Below, piece by piece: positions 34,172-43,029 of a DNA stretch of 64,000 nt. The position numbers and the translations under genes are program-made. Each line of letters begins with the position of its first letter. Position 1 is the stretch's first letter. The notes under the pieces are model-generated. The model was given only the letters and a program-made list of their open reading frames with translations, did not search any database and was not told where the DNA came from. The stretch covers positions 1 through 64,000 of the forward strand of contig JAGWUP010000010.1 in the NCBI GenBank assembly GCA_028868375.1, in the 5' to 3' direction. The stretch is from Elusimicrobiota bacterium. GTDB taxonomy: Bacteria; Elusimicrobiota; Elusimicrobia; UBA1565; UBA9628.

Positions 34172-36814
34172 GGTTTCGGTGATGTAGTCGGTGAAGAAGC
34201 CGTCGGCGCCGCAGCGGATGAGCCAGCGCATCAGCCAGGAGGCCTTGAGCAGCCTGAATAGGCCCAGGGGCCAGACGTCGTCGATGATCCAGGGATGGAC
34301 GGCCAGGCCGCGCAGATGGGCTTGCTCGATGAAACTGCGGTAGAGCCACGGGAACAGGAAGGGGCCGACGATGTCGGCGCCGCAGCCCTGGGCCGCGTCG
34401 AGGACGGCGGCGATCTGCGAGGGCCGGTAGAGATAGCCTATCAATAGCGTGGCGGGCGCCTCCGGCGCCAGCTCCTTGAAGCGCCGAACTGCCTGCGGGC
34501 TGAAGCTCTCGAAGACGACCCGGCCCATGTCCCAACCCTGCCGGCGCAGGGTCGCGACGATCGCCTCCGCCGCCATCACCGCTTTCTCGGGCTCTACGGC
34601 GGGAAACTTGGCCTCGAGATAGACCCCCGGCTTGCGTCCCGTGCCGCCGTCAGCGATCCCCAGAAGCCGCTCCAGGCGCATCACTCCGGCTCCAATGAAA
34701 ATCGAGAGAGGCCAATGGCGGCTTAACCAGCCGTTGCCTCGGTTATAGAAGCTGCCGGCGTCCAGTTCCTGTATCTCTGCCCAGGTGAAGCTTCCGACCG
34801 GATTGTTCTCGCGGCCCGGAAATTTCTCCGCCACGTCGGTGGTGCGCTTGAAGGTGGCGTCGTGCACCAAGACCGGCACGCCGTCCGAGGTCAACTGGAC
34901 ATCCGCCTCCAAGAAATCGGCCCCGGCATTCCGGGCCAGCTCCTGGGCGATGGCGGTCTCCTCCGGGGCCATCGCGGCGGCGCCGCGGTGGGCGATGCGC
35001 AGCGGCCGCGGCAGGCGAGAGGCCGGAGACGGCGGCTCAAGCGGGATGCTCTGCGGAAAGCGGAACAGGTTGCCCGGGTCGTAGCGGCGCTTGACCCGGA
35101 TCAGCCTTCCCAGATTCTTGCCGTAGTATTCCAGGAGCGGATTCTTGAGGTCGCTATCCTGATAATTCACGTAAGCGCCGCGGGTAAACGGTTTAAAGGC
35201 CCGGCGCAGGCCGCGCACCCAGTCGATGTTCCGCTCGGCCTCCTCCGGCTTGCCCCAGTACGCGTCGTACTGAAAGACGAACAAGGCGTCGCGGTCGAAA
35301 GCGGCCGTCGCGTCGCTCGGCACCTTGGCGACGGCGCCTCCGGCCGCCAGCAACTGGACCATGTTCGGCTGCACGCCGTCATCCTGGGGCGACTCCTCGA
35401 TGAGGCGCTTCAGCCGCGCGACGGCCTCGGCGTCCAGCGGGCGCTTGGCGAAGGCCGAGCCGCTTTTAAAGACCTGCGTTCCCTCGGAAGTGTTGACGCT
35501 CTCGGCGACCCCGCCCAAGCGCCGCGCCACATCGATGAAGGGCACGACGCCGGCCTCAAGGGAGGCCGGCTTGGCCGCCTTGAGCAGCGGCTCAAGCAAA
35601 TCCTGCCAATGCTCCAGCTCCCGCTTGGAATCCGGAGTGTACTGTGCGAACAGCGTCAGCTTCCGGTCGCTGGACAAGCGCAGGAAGGTCTGCATCCCGT
35701 CGGGGGCATGCGGCGCCCAGCCCTGCCAGGCCTCGACCACCTTCTCGAAATCCCCCCAGTCCCAGCTTGCCAGCGCGAAGCCGACAGCGTCGATCGGGTG
35801 CGTGCGGAAAGTAAAGCGCGTGGCGACCCCGAAGTTGCCGCCGCCGCCGCCGCGCAACGCCCAGAAGAGGTCGGGATGCTCGCGCGCGTTGGCGTGGATC
35901 AGGCGCCCGTCGGCCGTGACCAGCTCGACGTCGACCAAATTGTCGGCGGTCATCCCCCATTTGCGGGAGGTGATGCCGAAGCCCCCGCCCAAAGCCAGCC
36001 CGGCGATGCCGACGCTGGGCCCGGTGGCGGCCGGAATGGTCGCTGCCTTCTGCCAAAGCTTTTCCTGCAGCTCGCCCGAGCTTACGCCGGCGCCGACGGT
36101 AGCTAGCCCGGTTTTCTGATCGAAGGAAACCTGCTTGAGCTCGCTGACGTCGATGACGAGCGCGCCGGCGCCGATCGAATAGCCCTCGTAGCTGTGCCGG
36201 CCGCCGCGCAGCCGCAGCGGCACGCGATGGCGCCGCGCCCAGTCGACCGCGTTGACGACGTCTCGGTCGCTCTGGGCAAAGACCACCGCGCCCGGCTCGT
36301 TGGCGGGCACGTTGAAGCGCGCGTTGAACACCCCCCAGGCCGCGGCCCAGCCCGGGTCGCCGGGCAGAAGAACTCGGCCGGTCAGCCCGCCGCCGCGGTC
36401 GAAGAGGCGGCCCCAATCGGGCGGCTCCGGAGGCCGCCGGCCGAAGAAGCGGCCTAAGGCCGCCAGGGGCCGCGGCCAAGCGAAACGCCGCGTCGCCGCC
36501 GCGGCTGCGGCGGGTGCCGCAGTTTGGGCGCCTGGCGTCGCGGTTTGGGCCGCCGGCGTCGCGGTCAGTTCGACGCCGGCCTCGGGGATCGCCGCCGGCG
36601 AAAGCTCCGGGATCGGGGCAGCGGGCTGCGCTTTCAGCGGCGCCGCGGCGGCCGGGCCGGACAACTTTGCCGGATCTGGCCCGGGCCGCCAGAGCCGGCC
36701 TGAATCCGGGCCCGAGGCGGCCCAAGCCGGAAGGCTGGGAACCAGCAACGCCGCCGACAGGCCCAAGGCCAGCGCTTGGCGCGCCAGCCCCGCGCCGCGT
36801 CCCGGCTTGCTCAC
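34160..36814 (-). CDS. Secreted FAD-linked oxidase fused to glycerophosphodiester phosphodiesterase
   Basis: An 884-residue protein. A signal peptide (LALGLSAALLVPSLPAWAA) and a Pro/Ala-rich stretch precede an FAD-linked oxidase of the berberine-bridge type (about 150-595): PLRLRGGRHSYEGYSIGAG with the His for covalent FAD, GIAGLALGGGFGITSRKWGM, LFWALRGGGGGNFGV, and the closing RRYDPGNLFRFPQS. The second FAD-linking Cys of that family is absent. Residues ~603-880 are a GDPD domain: RIAHRGAAAMAPEET, GADFLEADVQLTSDGVPVLV then HDATFKRTTD, and a final GADGFFTDY. This is an unusual fusion; the order suggests coupled processing of an exported substrate (inference). The start overlaps the upstream gene by 4 bp. 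Confidence 0.85.
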   Translation of the reverse strand: MSKPGRGAGLARQALALGLSAALLVPSLPAWAASGPDSGRLWRPGPDPAKLSGPAAAAPLKAQPAAPIPELSPAAIPEAGVELTATPAAQTATPGAQTAAPAAAAAATRRFAWPRPLAALGRFFGRRPPEPPDWGRLFDRGGGLTGRVLLPGDPGWAAAWGVFNARFNVPANEPGAVVFAQSDRDVVNAVDWARRHRVPLRLRGGRHSYEGYSIGAGALVIDVSELKQVSFDQKTGLATVGAGVSSGELQEKLWQKAATIPAATGPSVGIAGLALGGGFGITSRKWGMTADNLVDVELVTADGRLIHANAREHPDLFWALRGGGGGNFGVATRFTFRTHPIDAVGFALASWDWGDFEKVVEAWQGWAPHAPDGMQTFLRLSSDRKLTLFAQYTPDSKRELEHWQDLLEPLLKAAKPASLEAGVVPFIDVARRLGGVAESVNTSEGTQVFKSGSAFAKRPLDAEAVARLKRLIEESPQDDGVQPNMVQLLAAGGAVAKVPSDATAAFDRDALFVFQYDAYWGKPEEAERNIDWVRGLRRAFKPFTRGAYVNYQDSDLKNPLLEYYGKNLGRLIRVKRRYDPGNLFRFPQSIPLEPPSPASRLPRPLRIAHRGAAAMAPEETAIAQELARNAGADFLEADVQLTSDGVPVLVHDATFKRTTDVAEKFPGRENNPVGSFTWAEIQELDAGSFYNRGNGWLSRHWPLSIFIGAGVMRLERLLGIADGGTGRKPGVYLEAKFPAVEPEKAVMAAEAIVATLRRQGWDMGRVVFESFSPQAVRRFKELAPEAPATLLIGYLYRPSQIAAVLDAAQGCGADIVGPFLFPWLYRSFIEQAHLRGLAVHPWIIDDVWPLGLFRLLKASWLMRWLIRCGADGFFTDYITETTEK

Positions 36815-38646
36815 TGCAGAGACTGTTGGACGCTGATCCTGATTTGATCGGCGCCGTTGTAAAGGCCGGCGGCGAACTCCTTGAAGGCCTTAATCAACGC
36901 CGCTGCCTTCTGGCCAACCTTCTCCTGATTCTGGGAATCGTTCAGGAAGGCCGCCAACGAATGGATGGCGTCGCCCTGGGCCAACGAGCCGAGCGCCGCC
37001 ACGATCGCCTCGATGAGCTCGGGGTTGTCTTGCTCGACGGCCTGGGTGGCGGCGGCTTGCAAGCGGCGGCGGTCCCGGCGGGTCTCTCCGATGCCGCTGC
37101 CCGGATGCGGATTGGTGGCGGTCTTGCGGCCGAGGGCGAACCAGTCCTTCGGAACGCCGTCGACCAGCCGGCCGTCGCGGAGCACGACCCCGCTTTTGGC
37201 GCCGAAGGCCGAGAGCAGCGTGACCTCTAAAAGGTCCTCCTGCCAGGAATGGGTTTTCTCGCCGGTCATCGCGTAGCGGTCCGCCTCGGCGATGTAGATC
37301 GCGACGAAATGGCTGAACAAGGCCTGGCCGGCCCGGGAGAGCCCCGCCGCGCCGGAGACGTCGCAGTTCGCCAGCAGGTTCAGGATCGCCGCGATGAAAT
37401 CGGTGGGATCCTCTTCCTTGATATACTGGCCCAAGGCCTCGAGGTAGTCGTTGTCGGAGGGATCCAAGGCCTTCATCCCGGGCGAGACCGAGTAGCCGCG
37501 GCCGCTCTTGACGTCCTGGTTCTGCGCCGCGCGATCGTCCTCCCCGCCCGGCTTGTAGCCGAACTGGTAGTTGTAAATTCCCCCATCGACGGAGACCAGC
37601 GTGCCGGCCCCGCTGGCCAAGGACAGCACGGGGGCGAGCTTCACCGCGGCCAGGCCGATCTCGCCTGGCTTGGCCAGCAGCTGCGAGGACTTCAACTGGT
37701 CGGCGATGATTCCGGCGGCGGTCTTGGGCGTCGCCTGCCGCCCCTGCAAGGCTTGGGCCAGAGTTATAAGGCCGTCCTCCCCGTCCGTGAACAATGAGGT
37801 CAAGCGCGAAACGACCCTGGGCTCGAAGTGGCCATGGATCGTCGCCACCAGCTCCCCCGCGTCGGCGAACGTAAACTGCGCCTGCTCGGCTTCGTCCAGC
37901 TTCGCCTTGATGCCGCTCGGATCGGTCAGGGCTTGCAAGAAGGTTTTGCCCTTGAAATCGGCCAGGGAGACGCTATTGTGGGTGGGCAGGGCCGCGGCCG
38001 TTTGCAAGGCGGCGGCTCCCGCATCGACCGTTTGCTCGACCTTCTTGCCGCGGAGGCTCTCCACCATCGAGCCGACCTGCTGCTCCGCTTGGGAAATCGA
38101 ATCGGAGCCAGCCTGCTCTCCGTAGAGCGCGGCGGCCTTGCGCAGGAAGGCCTGGGCGGCCGCCAACGCGTCCGCGTCGCCTTCACGCTGCCGGGCCTGC
38201 CGCAGCAGTTGGCCTGCGACCTGCTCGATCTTGGACCGGCTACGTCGCGCGGCCTGCCGCACGGCCTCGACCAATACCCCATTCAACGCTTGGGCCTTCG
38301 CCACATCCAGTTTGGCGATCCCTGGAAGGTCATACTGCAGGGAGAGGTCCTGTCTCGAAAAAGCGCGGAGCAGCGGGGCGGCCAAGGCCTGATCGCCGGG
38401 CCGGTTCAGGTCCAGGCCGGCCAAGGCGTCGGGAAGCGAAGGATTTTGGGCATGCCATTGCTGGTAGGCGGCCAACGGGGCAAACCAGTAGGACCGCTGG
38501 ACCATCAGGGGACTAAAGCCGTAGCCGGACAGCGCGACGCCCGCGGAGCCGGCGCCCAGCTCGACCTTGATCGGGCCGCCGGCCAAGGAGGCCAGAGGCA
38601 GGGCGGCTACGAGCAGCGCGGAAAACAGGGAGCGTGCATGTTTCAT
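36811..38646 (-). CDS. Secreted helical protein of unknown function
   Basis: A 611-residue protein, unrecognised. I chose the ATG of MKHARSLFSALLVAALPLAS because it opens a clean signal peptide (cleavage near ASLAGG). The mature protein is mainly helical, with Gln/Ala-rich segments (RQARQREGDADALAAAQAFL, AALQTAAALPTHNSVSLADF) and a central SVDGGIYNYQFGYKPGGEDD that may be a beta hairpin. It is translationally coupled (4-bp overlap) to the FAD-GDPD gene downstream, so the two exported proteins probably work together. Confidence 0.6.
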   Translation of the reverse strand: MKHARSLFSALLVAALPLASLAGGPIKVELGAGSAGVALSGYGFSPLMVQRSYWFAPLAAYQQWHAQNPSLPDALAGLDLNRPGDQALAAPLLRAFSRQDLSLQYDLPGIAKLDVAKAQALNGVLVEAVRQAARRSRSKIEQVAGQLLRQARQREGDADALAAAQAFLRKAAALYGEQAGSDSISQAEQQVGSMVESLRGKKVEQTVDAGAAALQTAAALPTHNSVSLADFKGKTFLQALTDPSGIKAKLDEAEQAQFTFADAGELVATIHGHFEPRVVSRLTSLFTDGEDGLITLAQALQGRQATPKTAAGIIADQLKSSQLLAKPGEIGLAAVKLAPVLSLASGAGTLVSVDGGIYNYQFGYKPGGEDDRAAQNQDVKSGRGYSVSPGMKALDPSDNDYLEALGQYIKEEDPTDFIAAILNLLANCDVSGAAGLSRAGQALFSHFVAIYIAEADRYAMTGEKTHSWQEDLLEVTLLSAFGAKSGVVLRDGRLVDGVPKDWFALGRKTATNPHPGSGIGETRRDRRRLQAAATQAVEQDNPELIEAIVAALGSLAQGDAIHSLAAFLNDSQNQEKVGQKAAALIKAFKEFAAGLYNGADQIRISVQQSLQ

Positions 38647-38744
38647 GGTGCGCCACTCTAGCAAACGGCCGCCGCGGCGGCAGCGGGCAATCGGCCCAGA
38701 CCGCCGCCGCTATTTGGCCCAGCGCGGCCTAGGACCCGCAGCCG

Positions 38745-39149
38745 CTAGCGCCGCGTGCGCGGGTGGCGGGCGGTGATCGTCGAGCGCATCCCGCCGCGCG
38801 TGGTGAAGGCTCCCTCGAGAACGGCCCAGCGGGGCTTGACCGCGGCGACGACGTCGTCCAAGATGCGGTTGACGGCGTTCTCGTAGAAGATGCCCATGTT
38901 GCGGTAGCCCAGCAGGTAGTACTTGAAGCTCTTGAGCTCCAGGCAGAGCCGGTCCGGGAAATAGACCAGCGTCAGCGTGCCGAAGTCCGGCAGCTTGGTC
39001 TTCGGGCAGACCGAAGTGAACTCCGGCTGCTCGATCTTGATCTCGTAGCCGCGGTGCTGGTTGGGCCAGGTCTCGATGGGCGGCAGGGGAGCGTCGGCGC
39101 CGCAAAGCGCCAGTTGGGGAGAGTATCCGTAGACGAGTCTTTTCTTCAT
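38745..39149 (-). CDS. queF: NADPH-dependent 7-cyano-7-deazaguanine reductase (preQ0 reductase)
   Basis: A 134-residue QueF of the short type. The active-site Cys is in PEFTSVCPKTKLPDFGTLTL, followed by the QueF signature CLELKSFKYYLLGYRNMGIF and a C-terminal RGGMRSTITAR. It reduces preQ0 to preQ1 in queuosine synthesis. The frame is open 29 codons upstream inside the previous gene; the ATG at 39149, overlapping that gene's stop by 4 bp, gives a standard length. No other queuosine genes or preQ1 riboswitch were seen nearby. Confidence 0.93.
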   Translation of the reverse strand: MKKRLVYGYSPQLALCGADAPLPPIETWPNQHRGYEIKIEQPEFTSVCPKTKLPDFGTLTLVYFPDRLCLELKSFKYYLLGYRNMGIFYENAVNRILDDVVAAVKPRWAVLEGAFTTRGGMRSTITARHPRTRR

Positions 39150-40261
39150 GTCGCCTCCAAGCTGCGGGCGCGGCGCAGGCGCAGGCAATTGAGCGCCACC
39201 CCAGCCACGCCCAATGCCGCCGCGGCCGCCGTCCAACGCGGCCCCGGCTCAAGGCCGAGATTCGGATAGAGGGCTCCCGCCGCCGCCGGGATCAGCGCGG
39301 CGTTGCAGGCGAAGGCCCAGGCTAGATTCTGGCGGACCGTCCGGCGCACGCGCCGCGACCAGCGGCTCGCTGCCTCCAAGCACTCCGCCTGCCGCCCGGC
39401 CACGGACACGTCGGCCGCCAGCCCGGCAAGGCTGCCCCCGCCCGCGAAGGCCCCGCGGCCATCCAGGCGCAGGCGCTCGGGGGCGCCGGGGGAGCGAATG
39501 GAGATCCCGCTCTCGGCGGCGCGGGCGATCCCGGCGGAAAAGGCCAGGGGTGCCGCCAGGCACAGGGCGCAGGGGCAGGCCACGGCGAAGACGGAGGCCA
39601 GCGCCGTCAAGGCCAGGCAAGCCCTGGGCTCGGGGCCGTAGAGAGACCAAGCCAAGGCGGACAGGACACCCAGAAGGGCCGCGGCCGGCAGGGACCATGC
39701 CGCCGCCCGATCGGCGGGGCTCTCCCGCGGCTCCTCGTCCCAGTCCTCGCGCGCGGCTTGCGCAAGGCGCGCCAAGGCCGAGCCTTGCGCCGGCGCGGAG
39801 ACCTCCGAAAGCGGCACGAGCGCCGGCCGGCCCTCCAAGAGCAAGGCGGAGCCAGGCAGAAGCCGCAGCAGCCGGGCGCGCTCGCGCCTGGCCTTGCCGC
39901 GCGCCCTTTCCTCCAGATAGCGGCCAAGGGTCGCCAACACGATCAAGCCGCAGGGCGCGCCCCACTGCGGCCGGCGCGCGGCCGGCGGCAGCCAGAGCGG
40001 AAAAAGAACGGCGCAGGCGCACAGCAAGAAGGCCGCCCAGCTCGACAGGCAGACCAGGGCGTCGGCGTCCGGCCGGCCGCCGGCGCGCAGGCCGCGCAGC
40101 AGGCCCTCGTGGAAATGCCGGCCCCCGTAGAGCTGCACCAACAGGGCCAAGAGCAGTGCCGTGTAGGGCGACAGGCCCAGCCAGCCGCAGGCCAAAAGCG
40201 GCGCGGACAACAGCGCGGCCAAGAGCAGGCGCCGCAGCAGCCGGGCCTCCTCGCCGCTCAT
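39146..40261 (-). CDS. P1B-type ATPase reduced to its membrane domain
   Basis: A 371-residue protein, half the usual 700-800. The membrane parts align with heavy-metal ATPases: LLALLVQLYGGRHFHEGLLR (helix MA/MB region), IVLATLGRYLEERARGKARR, AVACPCALCLAAPLAFSAGI (the CPC metal site, about residue 230), and SRRVRRTVRQNLAWAFACNA with ALNCLRLRRARSLEA at the end. Missing are the actuator domain with its TGE motif and nearly the whole phosphorylation/nucleotide domain. DKTGT is replaced by DGRGA, after which only a short stretch resembling the ADVGIA hinge remains. It cannot hydrolyse ATP in the usual way. It may be a passive carrier, a partner subunit or decaying. The frame is intact and coupled on both sides by 4-bp overlaps. 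Confidence 0.78.
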   Translation of the reverse strand: MSGEEARLLRRLLLAALLSAPLLACGWLGLSPYTALLLALLVQLYGGRHFHEGLLRGLRAGGRPDADALVCLSSWAAFLLCACAVLFPLWLPPAARRPQWGAPCGLIVLATLGRYLEERARGKARRERARLLRLLPGSALLLEGRPALVPLSEVSAPAQGSALARLAQAAREDWDEEPRESPADRAAAWSLPAAALLGVLSALAWSLYGPEPRACLALTALASVFAVACPCALCLAAPLAFSAGIARAAESGISIRSPGAPERLRLDGRGAFAGGGSLAGLAADVSVAGRQAECLEAASRWSRRVRRTVRQNLAWAFACNAALIPAAAGALYPNLGLEPGPRWTAAAAALGVAGVALNCLRLRRARSLEAT

Positions 40262-41091
40262 TGCAGAGAGCGCTGCCAGGCGGCGTAGAAATCCGGCAGG
40301 GAGTTCCAGACGCCGGGGAAGGCGGAGCGGACGGCGTCGTCCCAGGGCCGGTTGTCCCGGACGGCGGCCAAGAACGCGGAAAATCCCATGCGCCCGCCGC
40401 GCTCGATCATGAAGGCCACCATGCTCTCGGCCTGGGCGTACCACAGGCTCACCGTGTCCCGGCGCTCGCTGGCCGGCACCATCTGGGTCATCTGGTCCAT
40501 GGTCAAGGGAGTCGAGCGCAGCAGGCTGCGTATGGAAGCGAAGGGATCGGAATCCTCGGAGCCCGCGGCCTTGAGCTCCTCGTAGACGGCCAGGCCCTCG
40601 TTGACCCAGCGAGAGTCGGAGTCGGCGCGGCCCATGTACTCGAACCAGATAAGATGCGTCATCTCGTGGGCCACCGTCGGATACAGCCGCGGCCCGGCGA
40701 AGGTGTAGATGGAGTTGCCCAAAGCGCAGCCGCCGGACCAGGAGGGCTGTCCGGTCTTGCGCTGGTACTCCTGCCGCGAGCCGTAGACGACGATCTGGTA
40801 GAGCCGGCTCTGCTGGAAGGAGAAGAGGTTGGTGTCGACCATGATGCGCTGGTAGGCCTGCTCGGCCTGCTCGGAAATCTGCCGGGCTTGATCGGGGCCG
40901 TAGGCCAGGACCTTGAAGTGCAGGCTGGAAAGCTCCGAGCCGCCGGGATCGAGCAGCGGGAAGGGCTGCCCCGCCGGGCGCTCGGCCGCGATCGGCGGGG
41001 GAACGTCCGCCTGATCCTGCGGCACCGGCACGCAGCCGGACAACAGAGCCGCCAAGGCCAGGGGCAGGGCCTGCCGGAATTTCGTCGTCAC
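40258..41091 (-). CDS. Gluzincin-type metallopeptidase-like lipoprotein
   Basis: A 277-residue lipoprotein: signal peptide with lipobox LLSGC (Cys about 20). The mature part has PTVAHEMTHLIWFEY, matching the HExxH zinc motif, followed about 20 residues later by WVNEGLAVYEE with the third-ligand Glu, the layout of peptidase MA-like gluzincins. It would act in the periplasm or at the outer membrane. The GTG start lies 7 nt after a minus-strand TAAACT box. It is the first gene of a three-gene unit with the reduced P-type ATPase and queF. Confidence 0.78.
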   Translation of the reverse strand: MTTKFRQALPLALAALLSGCVPVPQDQADVPPPIAAERPAGQPFPLLDPGGSELSSLHFKVLAYGPDQARQISEQAEQAYQRIMVDTNLFSFQQSRLYQIVVYGSRQEYQRKTGQPSWSGGCALGNSIYTFAGPRLYPTVAHEMTHLIWFEYMGRADSDSRWVNEGLAVYEELKAAGSEDSDPFASIRSLLRSTPLTMDQMTQMVPASERRDTVSLWYAQAESMVAFMIERGGRMGFSAFLAAVRDNRPWDDAVRSAFPGVWNSLPDFYAAWQRSLQ

Positions 41092-41116
41092 GGCCGCTAG
41101 TTTACTAAACTATGGC
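41092..41116. promoter_or_regulatory. Symmetric overlapping divergent promoters
   Basis: The 25-bp gap contains TAGTTTACTAAACTA (41098-41112), a perfect palindrome about a central C. Each strand therefore carries a TAAACT -10 hexamer: one ends 5 nt before the plus-strand ATG (41117), the other 7 nt before the minus-strand GTG (41091). The two -10 elements sit side by side, so polymerase could open only one direction at a time. Confidence 0.6.
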
Positions 41117-42502
41117 ATGGGCGCCCCGGAGAGGCTGGTCGTGACGGTGGAGCGCCTGGCCGTGGAGGGCGAGGGGCTTGCGCGCGCGCAAGGCTCGACG
41201 CGGGTCGTCTTCGTGCCGCACGGAATTCCCGGCGACCGCCTCGAGGTGGAGGTCACCCAGGCCAAGAGCAGCTTCGCGCGCGCCCGCCTGCTGCGCCTGC
41301 TCTCCCCCTCTGCCGAGCGCGTCGAGCCCGCCTGCCCGCTGCACTTTGCTCCGGGCCGCTCGGGGCCATCCTGCGGCGGCTGCGACTGGCAGGAGCTGGG
41401 CTACGAGGCCCAATTGCGCCACAAGCGGGAGCTGGTCTTAGACTGCCTGCGCCGCATCGCCAAGCTGCCGGAGGTGCCGGTCGAGCCGACCCTGGCCTCG
41501 CCGCGGCCCTGGGGCTACCGCAACAAGGTGCAGATTCCCTTCGGCCGGACCGCCGCGGGCAAGCCGGTGGCCGGCTTCTACGAGACCGGCAGCCACCGCA
41601 TCGTCGATTTCAACGCCTGCCCGGTCCAGCCGGAGCTCTCCGTGCGCCTGGCCTTGAAGCTCAAGGAGCTGGCCGCGCGCTTCCAATGGCCGATCTACGA
41701 CGAGGACCGGCGCTCCGGCTGGCTGCGCCATCTCTTCGCGCGGACCAACGCCAAGGGCCAGGTCCTGGCGGCCCTGGTGACGACCTCGGACGCATTCCCC
41801 AAGCGCGAGGAGACCGCCCGTCAGCTGCAGGCGGACTTTCCCGAGCTCATCGGCTTCTGGCAGAACATACAGCCGCAGAAGACCTCGGTCATCCTGGGCC
41901 AGCGCTGGCGCCATCTCTGGGGCCAGCGCCAGATCGAGGAGAAGATCGGCCCTTACAGTTTCCTGGTCTCGCCCGGCGCCTTCCTCCAGGTCAACACCGA
42001 GGCCGCCGCCTTCCTTTATAATGCCGCGGCAGGGGCCCTGGAGCAGGGCGGCCGGCGCTTCCCGCTGGCCCTGGACCTCTACTGCGGCGCGGGAACCCTG
42101 ACCCTCTGGGCCGCCCGGGCCGCGGACCGCGTCATCGGCGTGGAGGAAAACCGCGAGGCCGTGCGCGACGCCTGGAAGAACGCGGAGCGCAACGGGGTCA
42201 AGAACGTCCGCTTTGCCATCGGCAGGGTCGAGGCCGTCCTGCCGCGCCTGCGCCGGGAATTGGGCCAGGACACCGCGGTGCTGGTCGATCCCCCGCGCTC
42301 CGGCTTGGGCGGCGCGGCCCTGCGGGCTCTCACCCAGCGCTGCGTGCGCCGCTTGGTCTACGTCTCCTGCAACCCCGCCACCTTCGCCCGCGACGCCGCC
42401 TACCTCTGCCGCTCCGGCTTCCGCCTGGAATCGGTGCAACCGGTCGACCTGTTCCCGCAGACCTCCCACGTGGAGCTGGTCGCCCGACTCGACCGCCATT
42501 GA
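41117..42502 (+). CDS. rlmD: 23S rRNA (uracil-5)-methyltransferase, RlmD/RumA family
   Basis: A 461-residue SAM-dependent methyltransferase. An N-terminal TRAM domain (VTVERLAVEGEGLARAQG) is followed by the Fe-S cysteines (CPLHFAPG, then SCGGCDWQEL), FLQVNTEAAAFLYNAAAGAL, the SAM site LDLYCGAGTLTLWAARAA, and the catalytic VDPPRSGLGG and VYVSCNPATFARD with the nucleophilic Cys. It makes 5-methyluridine in 23S rRNA (U1939 for RlmD; RlmCD-type activity also possible). The start is placed 5 nt after a TAAACT box without a ribosome site. Confidence 0.92.
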   Translation: MGAPERLVVTVERLAVEGEGLARAQGSTRVVFVPHGIPGDRLEVEVTQAKSSFARARLLRLLSPSAERVEPACPLHFAPGRSGPSCGGCDWQELGYEAQLRHKRELVLDCLRRIAKLPEVPVEPTLASPRPWGYRNKVQIPFGRTAAGKPVAGFYETGSHRIVDFNACPVQPELSVRLALKLKELAARFQWPIYDEDRRSGWLRHLFARTNAKGQVLAALVTTSDAFPKREETARQLQADFPELIGFWQNIQPQKTSVILGQRWRHLWGQRQIEEKIGPYSFLVSPGAFLQVNTEAAAFLYNAAAGALEQGGRRFPLALDLYCGAGTLTLWAARAADRVIGVEENREAVRDAWKNAERNGVKNVRFAIGRVEAVLPRLRRELGQDTAVLVDPPRSGLGGAALRALTQRCVRRLVYVSCNPATFARDAAYLCRSGFRLESVQPVDLFPQTSHVELVARLDRH

Positions 42503-42534
42503 CAAGGGCGGCTTTCTCCCCCAATACTTACGGG

Positions 42535-42960
42535 ATGAAATCGACGACCCTGCTGGCGGCGGCCCTGCTGGCGGCCCTCTGCGGCCCTGCGGCGGCCAAA
42601 CTCAAGGAAAGGCGACAGAACTTGGAGGGCGGCAAGATTCTACTCATCGAAAAGAGCGATGCCTCGCGCGGAAGGCCGGACTTTATCCTCGCCGAATGGT
42701 TCATCGTGCGCACGCCCAACGAGGCGGAGGCCCTTCAAAAGCTGCCGCCAAACAAGCTGCGCTTACTGCGCGGAGCCACGCCCCTGCCACTGCCCAAAAA
42801 ACCATTTTTCAAGATCATGACGCTCCATCAGGTCGCGTTGGAAGGCAGCCGCGTCGATAGAACATACCTCGAGGCCAAGCATGCCCTCGACCCCGATCCG
42901 CCCACCGGACATCGCGCCGACATCGTCGACGTCCGCTTCATCGTGCATCATTTCGAATAG
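42535..42960 (+). CDS. Small secreted protein of unknown function
   Basis: A 141-residue protein with a signal peptide (STTLLAAALLAALCGPAAA). The mature part has a strand-rich start (GGKILLIEKSDASRGRPDFI) and ends in ADIVDVRFIVHHFE; no family recognised. TTGACA (42499-42504) and AATACT (42523-42528), 18 bp apart, end 6 nt before the ATG, supporting this start over the frame's first codon and implying a leaderless mRNA. It is the first of three consecutive secreted unknowns on this strand. Confidence 0.6.
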   Translation: MKSTTLLAAALLAALCGPAAAKLKERRQNLEGGKILLIEKSDASRGRPDFILAEWFIVRTPNEAEALQKLPPNKLRLLRGATPLPLPKKPFFKIMTLHQVALEGSRVDRTYLEAKHALDPDPPTGHRADIVDVRFIVHHFE

Positions 42961-43029
42961 GCCTTCAGGCCCGGGCGTCTAGGCCCAAAGACCCCTGTCG
43001 CGCCGCCTCGCGGCGTCTACAATAAAGGG

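Noticed and set aside
38650-39149. A preQ1 riboswitch near queF
   Set aside because: queF is internal to an operon with a 4-bp overlap upstream; no aptamer-like sequence was seen.
39146-40261. Frameshift as the cause of the shortened P-type ATPase
   Set aside because: No ATPase P- or N-domain motifs were found in the other frames of this 1.1-kb stretch, and the space between membrane segments is too short to hold them.
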